Source: WHSY01 sp050700385
GTDB taxonomy: Bacteria > Actinomycetota > Actinomycetes > Mycobacteriales > Pseudonocardiaceae
Length of the DNA stretch: 54,669 nt
Direction: 5' to 3'
Assembly (NCBI GenBank): GCA_050700385.1
Contig: JBOHGT010000437.1
Coordinates: forward strand, 1 to 54,669
Position 1 is the first letter of the stretch, and every line of letters begins with the position of its first letter. The translations under genes were made by a program, and so were the position numbers. Below are positions 7,476 through 15,982 of the stretch, piece by piece. Below the pieces are notes generated by a model. It ran no database searches. It was not told the DNA's origin and worked only from the letters and a program-made list of their open reading frames with translations.

Positions 7476-8459
7476 GTGAGCAGGCCAGATCCCCGTCAGA
7501 CCGCTGCATCGTCCGCCGCAATCTCCGGCGCAGTAGACCTGTCCGCGCTCAAGGCGCGGGCCGACGCCGCCGGCCGTGTCCCGCCCACCGGTCAGGGTCG
7601 CGCTCCGGCGGCGGCCGAGGGCACGGGCGGCCAGCGGGTGTTCGACGTCACCGAGCAGAGTTTCCAGGCCGAGGTCGTCCAACGCTCGATGCACGTGCCG
7701 GTGGTCGTCGACATGTGGGCGACGTGGTGTGACCCGTGCAAGCAGCTCTCCCCGGTGCTCGAACGGCTCGCCGAGCAGAGTGGTGGGGCCTGGGTGCTGG
7801 CGAAGGTCGACGTCGACGCCAACCCCCGGATCGCCCAACTGTTCGGCGTGCAGTCGATCCCTACCGTGGTCGCGGTCGCCGCCGGCCAGCCGGTCGAGGC
7901 CTTCGCCGGGGCGCAGCCCGAATCGCAGATTCGGGAGTGGATCACCGCGCTGCTCGACGCGCTGCGTGAGCAGCTACCGGGGATCGGCGCAGCGGAGCAG
8001 CCCGCCGGGGCAGGCGACACCGAGGAAGGCCAGCCGGAGCCCGAGCCCGACGACCTGCGTTTCACCGCGGCCGAGCAGGCATTGGAGGCCGGTGACTACG
8101 CGGCTGCCGAGGCCGCCTACCAGCAGATCCTGGACGCCGAGCCGGCGAACGACGAAGCGAAGGTCGCGCTGGCCCAGGTCCGCTTCCAGGCCAGGGCCGA
8201 GGCTGCCGATCCATCGGTGGTGAGCCGGGCCGACGCCGTCCCCGACGACGTGGACGCCCAGCTGCGGGCCGCGGACGCCGAGGTGGCCGCACAGCAGGTG
8301 GAGCAGGCCTTCGCCCGGCTGGTGGCCACCGTCGGCAGGTCCGGCGGCGACGACCGGGAGCGGGTCCGGGCGCACCTCGTCGAGCTCTTCGAGCTGTTCC
8401 CGGCCGACGACCCCCGCGTCGCGACGGCGCGCCGGTCACTGGCGCGGGCCCTGTTCTGA
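7476..8459 (+). CDS. Thioredoxin-TPR fusion (CnoX/YbbN-like co-chaperone)
   Basis: A 327-residue protein with a disordered Ala/Gly/Pro-rich N-terminus (about 1-55), a thioredoxin domain with WATWCDPCKQL (Cys85, Cys88) and a cis-Pro segment QSIPTVV, an acidic linker near 190, and TPR-like helices (AEQALEAGDYAAAEAAYQQI). This architecture matches YbbN/CnoX, which protects proteins during oxidative stress and hands them to chaperones. In contrast to the SxxC site of E. coli CnoX, both cysteines are present here, so disulfide exchange is possible. GTG at 7476 is preferred because aggatgg lies about 5 nt upstream; an ATG at 7467 is the alternative. It is convergent with the peptidase gene, with only 5 bp between stops. 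Confidence 0.85.
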   Translation: MSRPDPRQTAASSAAISGAVDLSALKARADAAGRVPPTGQGRAPAAAEGTGGQRVFDVTEQSFQAEVVQRSMHVPVVVDMWATWCDPCKQLSPVLERLAEQSGGAWVLAKVDVDANPRIAQLFGVQSIPTVVAVAAGQPVEAFAGAQPESQIREWITALLDALREQLPGIGAAEQPAGAGDTEEGQPEPEPDDLRFTAAEQALEAGDYAAAEAAYQQILDAEPANDEAKVALAQVRFQARAEAADPSVVSRADAVPDDVDAQLRAADAEVAAQQVEQAFARLVATVGRSGGDDRERVRAHLVELFELFPADDPRVATARRSLARALF

Positions 8460-8464
8460 GCCAC

Positions 8465-9916
8465 TCACAGGCGCGGAGCGCACTGTCCCGAGCCCTCCAG
8501 GAAGCCGATCCGGAAGGCATCGACCCGGGCGAAGCCGGACGGCACCGACACGCCGTTGACGTCGCCTGCGATCAAGCCGCCTGCCAGCAACTCGGACACC
8601 GCTTCGTCCAGGTCGCCCGAGGAGATCCGCAGCGGCGGGTCGTCGATCGGATTGCGGTTGCCGAAGGGGCTCTCGATCAGCACGCCCGCCCATGCGCCCA
8701 CCAGGCACGCCGTGCGCAGGCCGGCCCGCTCGTCGTCCGGTGGGAGGCCGACGGCCTGCTGCACCGACAGGACGTAGCGTGAGGCGATCAGCGCGAAGGC
8801 GGCGAAGTCGCCGATCCCACCGCCGCCACTGCTCGGCGGTGTCCCGATCGCGGCCAGCCCGTCCAGCTCCAGGGCGATGGTGTCGGCCTCGGGGCAGTAG
8901 GTCGCAGGGGAGGTGGCAGGGGAGGTGGCCTCGACGCCCGGGCACGTACCGGTACCGAAGCTGAGATCAGGCGGCTGGGCTCCGGTGGACCCGAAGGCCG
9001 TACGCAGGCTCTGCTCGATCACCCGCACGTTGCGTTCGGTGATCTCCAGGTTGCCCTCGGTCGCGGCGTCGTCGGAGTTGGCGAAACCGAACTGGGTGGC
9101 CCGGCGCTGCACTTCGGGCATGTCGATCCGCACGCACCGGCGCGGGCCGTCGGCGAAGCCGAACTGGAACGCGGCGACCCGGTCGAACGCGGTGCCGTGC
9201 GCGTTGGGGGCGACCAGCACACCGCCCACCGGGTCGCGCAGTGAGAACAGCGAGGCGAGCACGCCGGACAGCCCCTGGCCGGTGGAGACCTGGAAGTGCT
9301 CCGATCCGCCCTCGGCCACGTGTCGGACGAACGCGCCGGTGAAGCAGTCGGCCTGCTGCTCGGAGACGATCGTCGGGGTCGACGGGTCGGCCAGCTCGAG
9401 CCGGTGCTGTACGGCGTGGCCCATCTCGTGGGCCAGCACCATCACCACCGCGAGCGGCCCGAAGCTGTCCCGCAGCGCAGGCAGCAGCTCCCCGCGGTCC
9501 CAGGCGATGGTGTCCTCTGCCTGGCAGTAGAAGGCGTTGACCAGCCCCTCGGTGCCGGTCGCGCAGATCTCCATCGCGGCCGCCCCCGAGTTGTAGGACA
9601 CCAGCCGGTCGAGCGGCTCGAACCGCCTGTCGAAGTCGACCTCGAAGCGCTGCTGCCAGTAGGTCTGCACGTCGGCGACCGCGTTGGTGGCCAGCCGATC
9701 GATGGCGCTACCGTCGGAGTCCTCGACCGGCAGCGAGGCGTCCACGACGCCCTCCCGCGGGCCGCTGGGTCCCTCGACCACCGGCAGGCCCGCGACCGTC
9801 CGCGGGTCGAGCCGGGTCAGCGGGCCGGCGACACCCGCGATCTCCCGGGTGCACCCCCCGAGCAGCATTGCCGCCAGTACCAGCGCCACCGCCGGCACCG
9901 TCCTGCGGTGTGTCAC
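8465..9916 (-). CDS. Secreted zinc-metallopeptidase lipoprotein (second of a tandem pair)
   Basis: A 483-residue protein with a lipoprotein signal (MLLGGC, Cys22), so it is probably anchored on the outer face of the membrane. The zinc site is VLAHEMGHAVQHR (His163, Glu164, His167), and a later SEQQADCFTGAF supplies the likely third ligand Glu. This is the arrangement of the neutral zinc metallopeptidase family (PF04228-like). The remaining 250 residues repeat FDRVAAFQFGF- and FARVDAFRIGF-type segments and are of unknown role. The upstream paralogue (9944-11311) ends 27 bp before this GTG start, so the two are likely co-transcribed. Substrates are unknown. Confidence 0.85.
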   Translation of the reverse strand: MTHRRTVPAVALVLAAMLLGGCTREIAGVAGPLTRLDPRTVAGLPVVEGPSGPREGVVDASLPVEDSDGSAIDRLATNAVADVQTYWQQRFEVDFDRRFEPLDRLVSYNSGAAAMEICATGTEGLVNAFYCQAEDTIAWDRGELLPALRDSFGPLAVVMVLAHEMGHAVQHRLELADPSTPTIVSEQQADCFTGAFVRHVAEGGSEHFQVSTGQGLSGVLASLFSLRDPVGGVLVAPNAHGTAFDRVAAFQFGFADGPRRCVRIDMPEVQRRATQFGFANSDDAATEGNLEITERNVRVIEQSLRTAFGSTGAQPPDLSFGTGTCPGVEATSPATSPATYCPEADTIALELDGLAAIGTPPSSGGGGIGDFAAFALIASRYVLSVQQAVGLPPDDERAGLRTACLVGAWAGVLIESPFGNRNPIDDPPLRISSGDLDEAVSELLAGGLIAGDVNGVSVPSGFARVDAFRIGFLEGSGQCAPRL

Positions 9917-9943
9917 CGTTCCTCCCCTCGCCGGAGTGGCCGG

Positions 9944-11311
9944 TCACCCGAGACCGCAGGCCGCGGCGCCGCCGAGCGTGCCCGCGCGGAATGTCCCGAC
10001 CCGGTCGAACCCCGTGGAGCCGCCCTGCCCGCGGGCGTCCCGGGAACCGTAGTCCAAGGTAAGCAGCACCAGCACCGCTTCGTCGAGATCGCCGGGGGAA
10101 AGCCCGAAGCCCCGGGTCCTGCGCAGCAGCTCACCGCTGTAGGCGCCGGCCAGGCACAGCGCGGCGCGGCCCGCATCGTGACCTTCGATCGGACGGCCGA
10201 GCTGTTGCAGCGCGGCCAACCCGTAGCGGCTGGCCAGCAGCAGGCCGGTCGCGTAGTCGCCCACCTCGCGGTGCAGCTGTGCGAGCCGGCCCGAGCCGTC
10301 GACCTCGACGACGTCCTCGCCGGGGCAGAACGCGGTGGGCCCCTGGTCGCCCGAGCAGTCCGGGGTCTGCTGCTCGGGCCGTAGTCGGGGAGCCCGCCAC
10401 TGGCCGCCCTGGCCCGTCACCACGCCGCGGAAGTAGACCTCCAGGTCGGGCACGATGGCAGTCACGAGCTCGTCGTAGGGCAGGTTCCCGCCGGTGGCCT
10501 GGTCGGCGAGGCTGGTGAACTGCTCCTGGGTGAAGTCCCGGTTCGTCACCGAGAAGTCCCTGCAGGCTCGCGGTCCCTGCTGGTAGCCGTCCTGGAACGA
10601 CGAGACCCGGTCGAACCCGTTGCCGTGGGCGGCGGTGTCGCTCGTCGAGGTGCCCAGCGGGTCGCGGAACACGACCAGCGCGCCCAGCGCGTGGTCGAGG
10701 TCGGCACGGTCGATCCGCAGGTGCCGGGCGTTGCCGTCGGTCACCCACCGCATGAACGAGCCGGTGTAGCAGTCGGCCATCGCCTCGGTGAGGATCGTGG
10801 GGTAGCTGGCCGGTTTCCGCTCGGCCAGCTCTAGGTCGATACCCAGCCGGTTGTGCACCGCGTGGCCGACCTCGTGTGCCAGCACTGCCACCACGGCCGC
10901 ATCACCGAACCGCTCCCGCAATACCGGCAGCAGCGCCGTGCGATCCCAGGCGATCGCATCGCCGCCCGGGCAGTAGTACGCGTTGCCCTCGACCTCCGCC
11001 GCCGTCGCGACGCACGGCGGTTTGGGCGCCTCGGCATCGGCGGTGTCGATCGAGAAGAAGCGGGAGAGGTCCCGCCACGGATCGCCGAAGCTGCTGGGGA
11101 ACGCCTGGCGCCAGTAGTCCTGCGCGTCGAGCAGGGTGGCGGCGGCCAGCTGGTCGGCCTCGCCGTCGTCGGTGTCCACGATGAACGAGGTGTCGACGGG
11201 TCCGCGTGTCACGCCGTCGCCCCACGGGAGGGTGTGCGCCGCGCACCCGGCGAGCGTCGTGACGGTGAGCAGCATGGCGAGCAGGCGCAGCGCGCGGTGG
11301 CGGTGGGGCAC
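9944..11311 (-). CDS. Secreted zinc-metallopeptidase lipoprotein (first of a tandem pair)
   Basis: A 455-residue paralogue of the downstream gene. The signal peptide ends in TTLAGC (Cys23). The zinc motif is VLAHEVGHAVHNR (His146, Glu147, His150), with EAMADCYTGSFMRW as the probable third-ligand segment. Both proteins share the order signal, DAQDYWRQAF-type helix, an AWDR-LLP segment, the HExxH helix, then an FDRV-containing domain and a C-terminal SPGDLDEAV block, showing an old duplication. They have diverged widely, so the substrates may differ. It begins 42 bp downstream of the glgB stop on the same strand, so it could be read from the glgB promoter. Confidence 0.85.
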   Translation of the reverse strand: MPHRHRALRLLAMLLTVTTLAGCAAHTLPWGDGVTRGPVDTSFIVDTDDGEADQLAAATLLDAQDYWRQAFPSSFGDPWRDLSRFFSIDTADAEAPKPPCVATAAEVEGNAYYCPGGDAIAWDRTALLPVLRERFGDAAVVAVLAHEVGHAVHNRLGIDLELAERKPASYPTILTEAMADCYTGSFMRWVTDGNARHLRIDRADLDHALGALVVFRDPLGTSTSDTAAHGNGFDRVSSFQDGYQQGPRACRDFSVTNRDFTQEQFTSLADQATGGNLPYDELVTAIVPDLEVYFRGVVTGQGGQWRAPRLRPEQQTPDCSGDQGPTAFCPGEDVVEVDGSGRLAQLHREVGDYATGLLLASRYGLAALQQLGRPIEGHDAGRAALCLAGAYSGELLRRTRGFGLSPGDLDEAVLVLLTLDYGSRDARGQGGSTGFDRVGTFRAGTLGGAAACGLG

Positions 11312-11353
11312 CCGCCCAGCCTTCCATCCCGGCGGTGGAGGCGGGGACCGCTG

Positions 11354-13531
11354 TCACGCTTCCGGTGCCAGCCAGAGCACCCCGGCGGGGGGTAGCCGCA
11401 GTATCGCGGAGGCGGGACGGCCGTGCCGGGGCTCGGCCTTGGCGACCACCTCGCCGAGGTTGCCCACCCCGGAGCCGCCGTAGAGCTCGGAGTCGGTGTT
11501 GAGCACCTCGCGCCACCGCCCGGCGCGCGGCAGGCCGACGCGGTAGCCCTCGTGCGGAGAACCGGAGAAGTTCGCCACGCAGGCCAGCAGCGAGCCGTCG
11601 GCACCGTGCCGCAGGAAGCTGAGCACATTGCCCGCCGCATCGTTGGCGTCGATCCACTCGAACCCGGTGGGGGAGGTGTCCCGGGTGTAGAGCGCCGGGT
11701 GCGCGCGGTAGGCGGTGTTGAGGTCGCCGACCATCCGCAGCACGCCGCCGTGCAGCGGGTGGTGCACCAGTCCCCACTCGAGCGACCGGTCCTCCGACCA
11801 CTCGGCGGGCTGGCCGAACTCCCCGCCCATGAACAGCAGCTGCTTGCCCGGATGCGCCCACATGTAGGCCAGCAGCGCGCGCAGGTTCGCCGCCTTGTTC
11901 CAGGCGTCGCCGGGCATCCGGCCCCACAGCGAACCCTTGCCGTGCACCACCTCGTCGTGCGACAGCGGCAGCACGTACTGCTCGCTCCAGGCGTACATCA
12001 ACGAGAACGTCATCGCGTTGTGGTGGTAGGTCCGGTGCACCGGGTCGCGGCCGAGGTAGTCGAGCGTGTCGTGCATCCAGCCCATGTTCCACTTGAAGGC
12101 GAAACCCAGGCCGCCGAGATGCGTCGGGCGCGTCACGCCGGGCCACGCGGTGGACTCCTCGGCGATCGTCAGCACACCCGGGTGGCGGTTGCCGATCGTC
12201 GCGTTCACCTCCTGCAGGAACGCCACCGCATCGAGGTTCTCCCGCCCACCGTGGACGTTGGGCAGCCACTCGCCGTCCTTGCGCGAGTAGTCCAGGTAGA
12301 GCATCGACGCGACGGCGTCCACGCGCAGCCCGTCGACGTGGAACTCCTCGATCCAGTACAGCGCGTTGGCGACGAGGAAGTTGCGCACCTCGTGGCGACC
12401 GAAGTCGAAGACCAGCGTCCCCCAGTCCGGCTGCGCGCCGCGGCGCGGGTCGGGGTGCTCGTAGAGCGGCGCGCCGTCGAAGTTGGCCAGCGCCCAGGCG
12501 TCCCTGGGGAAGTGCGCCGGTACCCAGTCGACGATGACGCCGATCCCGGCGGCATGCAGCGTGTCCACGAAGTAGCGGAACTCATCGGGAGAGCCGAAGC
12601 GCGAGCTAGGCGCGTAGTAGGACGTGACCTGGTAGCCCCAGGACCCGCCGAAGGGGTGCTCGGCCACCGGCAGCAGCTCGACGTGGGTGAACCCGGTGGA
12701 CCGCAGGTGCTCGACGAGCTCGTGCGCGAGCTCGCGGTAGCCCAGGCCCCGCCGCCACGAGCCGATGTGCAGCTCGTAGACGCTCATCGGCTCGCTCGCC
12801 CAGTCCACCGACTCACGGCGCGCCAGCCACTCCGCGTCGGACCAGTGGTGGTCCGATGCGGACACCACGGAGGCGGTGGCCGGGGGGACCTCGGTGGTGA
12901 ATGCCATCGGGTCGGCCCGCTCGTGCCAGCTGCCGTCGGGGCCGAGCAGCCGGAACTTGTAGCGGGTGCCCGCACCGATCCCGGGCAGGAAGACCTCCCA
13001 GATCCCCGACGAGCCCAGCGAGCGTAGCGGGGTGGCGACGCCCGACCAGCCGTCGAAGTCGCCGCACACCCGCACGCCGCGGGCGTGCGGCGCCCAGACG
13101 GCGAACGACGTGCCGTGCACCTCGCCGGACGGGGTGGGGTAGCAGCGGGGGCGCGCGCCGAGCACGTCCCACAGCCGCTCGTGACGGCCTTCGCCGATGA
13201 GGTGCAGGTCGACCTGGCCCAGGGTGGGAAGCCAGCGGTAGGGGTCGTCGGTGACCTCGGTGTGCTCGCCGTAGCGAGCCCGGAGCCGGTAATCGACGGC
13301 CGGGCCCGGCACGACACCGTGAAAGAGCCCGCCTGCGGTCGGGGTCAGCGGGTGCTCGGCCAGCTCCGGCCCGGCCAGCACCGTCACCTCGTCGGCACCG
13401 GGCCGCAGCACCCGGATCGCGGTGCCCTCGGGATGAGGGTGGGCGCCGAGTACCGAGTGGGGGTCGTGGTGTGACCCCTCCAGCAGCTTCTCCTGGTCGC
13501 GGTCAACCGCGTGCACGAGCTCGTCCTCCAT
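11354..13531 (-). CDS. glgB: 1,4-alpha-glucan branching enzyme
   Basis: A 725-residue GH13 enzyme that introduces alpha-1,6 branches into glycogen. The N-terminal EGSHHDPHSVLGAHP marks the start of the first carbohydrate-binding module. The catalytic core has DWVPAHFP, the nucleophile in GLRVDAVASMLYLD (Asp405, the same number as in E. coli GlgB), the acid/base in TIAEESTAWPG and the transition-state box PLSHDEVVHGKGS. All catalytic positions look intact. The start is the ATG before EDELVHAVDRDQ; codons upstream are low-complexity. It is divergent from the lactonase gene across a 233-bp gap. The usual glgE/treS partners are not in the window; a truncated debranching enzyme is at 44.6 kb. Confidence 0.95.
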   Translation of the reverse strand: MEDELVHAVDRDQEKLLEGSHHDPHSVLGAHPHPEGTAIRVLRPGADEVTVLAGPELAEHPLTPTAGGLFHGVVPGPAVDYRLRARYGEHTEVTDDPYRWLPTLGQVDLHLIGEGRHERLWDVLGARPRCYPTPSGEVHGTSFAVWAPHARGVRVCGDFDGWSGVATPLRSLGSSGIWEVFLPGIGAGTRYKFRLLGPDGSWHERADPMAFTTEVPPATASVVSASDHHWSDAEWLARRESVDWASEPMSVYELHIGSWRRGLGYRELAHELVEHLRSTGFTHVELLPVAEHPFGGSWGYQVTSYYAPSSRFGSPDEFRYFVDTLHAAGIGVIVDWVPAHFPRDAWALANFDGAPLYEHPDPRRGAQPDWGTLVFDFGRHEVRNFLVANALYWIEEFHVDGLRVDAVASMLYLDYSRKDGEWLPNVHGGRENLDAVAFLQEVNATIGNRHPGVLTIAEESTAWPGVTRPTHLGGLGFAFKWNMGWMHDTLDYLGRDPVHRTYHHNAMTFSLMYAWSEQYVLPLSHDEVVHGKGSLWGRMPGDAWNKAANLRALLAYMWAHPGKQLLFMGGEFGQPAEWSEDRSLEWGLVHHPLHGGVLRMVGDLNTAYRAHPALYTRDTSPTGFEWIDANDAAGNVLSFLRHGADGSLLACVANFSGSPHEGYRVGLPRAGRWREVLNTDSELYGGSGVGNLGEVVAKAEPRHGRPASAILRLPPAGVLWLAPEA

Positions 13532-13764
13532 CTGTTTCCGGGTTCGGCAGGTCCAGTGTCTCGGTGATCGGGCAGTGTCGCCGTTCGGGCGGGCCAAGTC
13601 TCCTCCTGGTTGCCCGTTCGGCCATGAGCCGCTGCCCCGCCGCACGCCCGTACCTCCCTACGTGACGAGGCGCGGTCGGCGACACTGAGTGGTAGACGTC
13701 AGGACTCGCGTGGGTGGTTCGTGCCCGACGCCGAGGGGTCCGGCCGGAGGGCGGGGGGTTTGCA

Positions 13765-14835
13765 ATGGCAACCGAAGCTGAATACCACAAGGGTGATTCT
13801 GGCGTGGTGTACGCCATGACGAACGGGGACAGGGGCAACGCGGTCGCAGTCTTCAACCGTGCTCCCGACGGCACCCTGACCGCGGCTGGAACGTGTCCGA
13901 CGGGAGGCCTCGGCACCGGAGGAGCGGAGATTCCCGTGGATCCGTTGGGTTCACAGGGAGCCCTGATCCTGAGCAAGGACGGGCGTTTCCTGTTCGCGGT
14001 CAACGCGGGCAGCGACGAGGTCTCCGTCCTGGCCGTCGAGGGAGAAGGACTGACGCTGGTCGACAAGGTCCCTTCGGGAGGCGTGCGCCCGGTCGGCCTG
14101 ACCGTCCACGGGCATCTGCTCTACGTGCTCAACAGCACGGACGGGACCATCACCGGGTTCACCGTGGACGCGCAGGGGAAGCTGTCAGCTCTGGCGGGCT
14201 CTACCCAGCCGTTGATCGGAGGCTCCGGCGCAGTTCCTGGCCAGGTGGCGTTCGCTCCCGACGGGAACCTGCTCGTGGTTACGGAAAAAGCGACCGACGT
14301 GATCGATGTCTTCGTCGTCGATGAGCACGGGTGCACCGGACCTCCGGTCCGAAACAACTCCAATGGCGCGACGCCATTCGGTTTCACGTTCGCGGGTGAG
14401 GACTTACTGATCGTCTCTGAGGCCTCTGGTGCGACCTCCTCGTATCGTGTTGCTCCGAAGGGCACACTCCAGGTGGTCAGCGGCTCGGTTTCGACGACCC
14501 AGATAGCATCTTGTTGGGTGACGACCAACAGCAATGCCGACCCGCGCTACGCGTACGTGACGAACACTGGGAGCGGCTCGATCTCGGGATATCGCATAGA
14601 GGACGATGGTACACTGTGCTTGTCGGATGAGGACGGCCGCACGGGGGTCACCGGCGACCCCAGCTTCCCCATCGACATCACTGCGAGCGGCGACGGTCGA
14701 TTCCTGCATGTACTCACGGGCCGCCCCGACGACTTCACTGTCGTCGGATTCCGGATAGAGCCGGACGGAAGCCTTACCTCCATCTCTGGTGCTGGCGAAC
14801 TCCCGCTCGGCACCCAGGGCATCGCTGCAAGCTAG
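13765..14835 (+). CDS. Lactonase-type seven-bladed beta-propeller protein
   Basis: A 356-residue cytoplasmic protein with repeated blades of the kind DGRFLFAVNAGSDEVSVLAV, HGHLLYVLNSTDGTITGFTV and DPRYAYVTNTGSGSISGYRI. This is the pattern of the PF10282 lactonase/carboxymuconate-cyclase-like family, which includes 6-phosphogluconolactonase YbhE. No transmembrane or export signal is seen. The start is the ATG before ATEAEYHKG. Codon use is slightly less GC-rich than in glgB. A hairpin at 14843-14862 follows immediately. The true substrate is unknown; many members of this family are annotated only by fold. Confidence 0.75.
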   Translation: MATEAEYHKGDSGVVYAMTNGDRGNAVAVFNRAPDGTLTAAGTCPTGGLGTGGAEIPVDPLGSQGALILSKDGRFLFAVNAGSDEVSVLAVEGEGLTLVDKVPSGGVRPVGLTVHGHLLYVLNSTDGTITGFTVDAQGKLSALAGSTQPLIGGSGAVPGQVAFAPDGNLLVVTEKATDVIDVFVVDEHGCTGPPVRNNSNGATPFGFTFAGEDLLIVSEASGATSSYRVAPKGTLQVVSGSVSTTQIASCWVTTNSNADPRYAYVTNTGSGSISGYRIEDDGTLCLSDEDGRTGVTGDPSFPIDITASGDGRFLHVLTGRPDDFTVVGFRIEPDGSLTSISGAGELPLGTQGIAAS

Positions 14836-14842
14836 TGGCATC

Positions 14843-14862
14843 CGCTGCCCCTTCGGGCAGCG
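14843..14862 (+). terminator. Hairpin terminator after the propeller gene
   Basis: An 8-bp perfect stem, cgctgccc with gggcagcg, around a cttc loop begins 7 nt after the propeller stop codon. There is no strong U-tract. Confidence 0.7.
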
Positions 14863-14916
14863 TTCGGACCGGCCGTCGCCCGATCGGCCTAATAATGCGT
14901 TGCCTTGCTGCCCGCC

Positions 14917-15961
14917 ATGAAGGCCGCCGAGACCCGGGGCCCGACCGGCAGCGCGCGTGCCTTCGCGATGGTGCAGATCGCGATGCGTGACGCGGTGGTG
15001 GCCGTCAAGAAGACCAAGCCCACCTACACCGGAGTGGACTACTTCGGTCCGAGCACAGCCTCCGGGCGGTCACATCCCGCTCGACCCACCGCCCGGTTAC
15101 GCCCTGCCCGACTACCTCGGCGATCCCCACTACAAGGCCGATCACGACGAGGTCCGCTCGCTGGGTGAACTCGCGAGTGACACGCGCACCCCCGACCAGA
15201 CGCTGATCGGCACCTTCTGGGCCTACGACGGGGTCAGCAAGATCGGTACGCCGCCGCGGCTGTACAACCAGATCGTCCGGGTGATCGCGACCAACCGCGG
15301 GAACAGCGTCGAGGACAACGCCGAGCTGTTCGCGCTGGTCAATGTCGCGATGGCCGACGCTGGCATCGAGGCCTGGCACTGGAAGTACTACTACGACCTG
15401 TGGCGACCGGTGATCGGCATCCGGGAAGCGTGCGACTGCAACGGCCCGTCCGGTGTCGCCGGGTCGAACGGCAACCCGGATTGCGACCCGTTCTGGCTCC
15501 CATTGGGTGCACCCAATTCCAATCAGAAGAAGAAGCCGGACTTCACCCCGCCGTTCCCCGCCTACCCGTCCGGGCACGCCACGTTCGGCGCGACGATTTT
15601 CCAGACGGTCCGGATGTTCTACGGCGGCGACCCGATCACGGTCGAGGACGTGCTGGCGCAGAACCCGCCGTCCGAGCCCGGCTGCAGCTTCGATGTGGTC
15701 TCCGACGAGTTCAACGGCGCCACGACCGACTCGAAGGGCGGCCTGCGGGTACGGCATATCCGCCGGTTCACCGACCTGGTCACGCCCATTCAGGAGAACT
15801 CGCTGAGCCGGATTTACCTGGGTGTGCACTGGCGGTTCGACGGGCTGCCCCGCTCGTCGGACCAGAACGTCGGTGGTGTGCCGCTCGGTCTGGAGGTCGC
15901 CCGGCAGGTCGCCACCTGGGGACTTGCCGGTCCACACGCGAGGGGCCTTGCTGCGGACTGA
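14917..15961 (+). pseudogene. Vanadium-dependent haloperoxidase / PAP2 remnant, internally deleted and frameshifted
   Basis: The first part, in one frame, reads AFAMVQIAMRDAVVA, the N-terminal helix of vanadium haloperoxidases. After about 15050 homology continues in another frame from DYLGDPHYKADHDEVRSLG through the vanadate-binding boxes: YYDLWRPVIGIR, PAYPSGHATFGA and RIYLGVHWRFDG. All phosphate/vanadate-pocket motifs survive. The segment that normally lies between the first helix and the DQTLIGTFW block is much shorter than in intact family members, so there is both an internal deletion and a frameshift. No secretion signal is present, so the 5' end is probably also lost. The shorter 3' reading frame might still be translated but would lack a helix needed for the fold. 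Confidence 0.8.
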
Positions 15962-15982
15962 GCCCAACCCTCGACGTCACGT

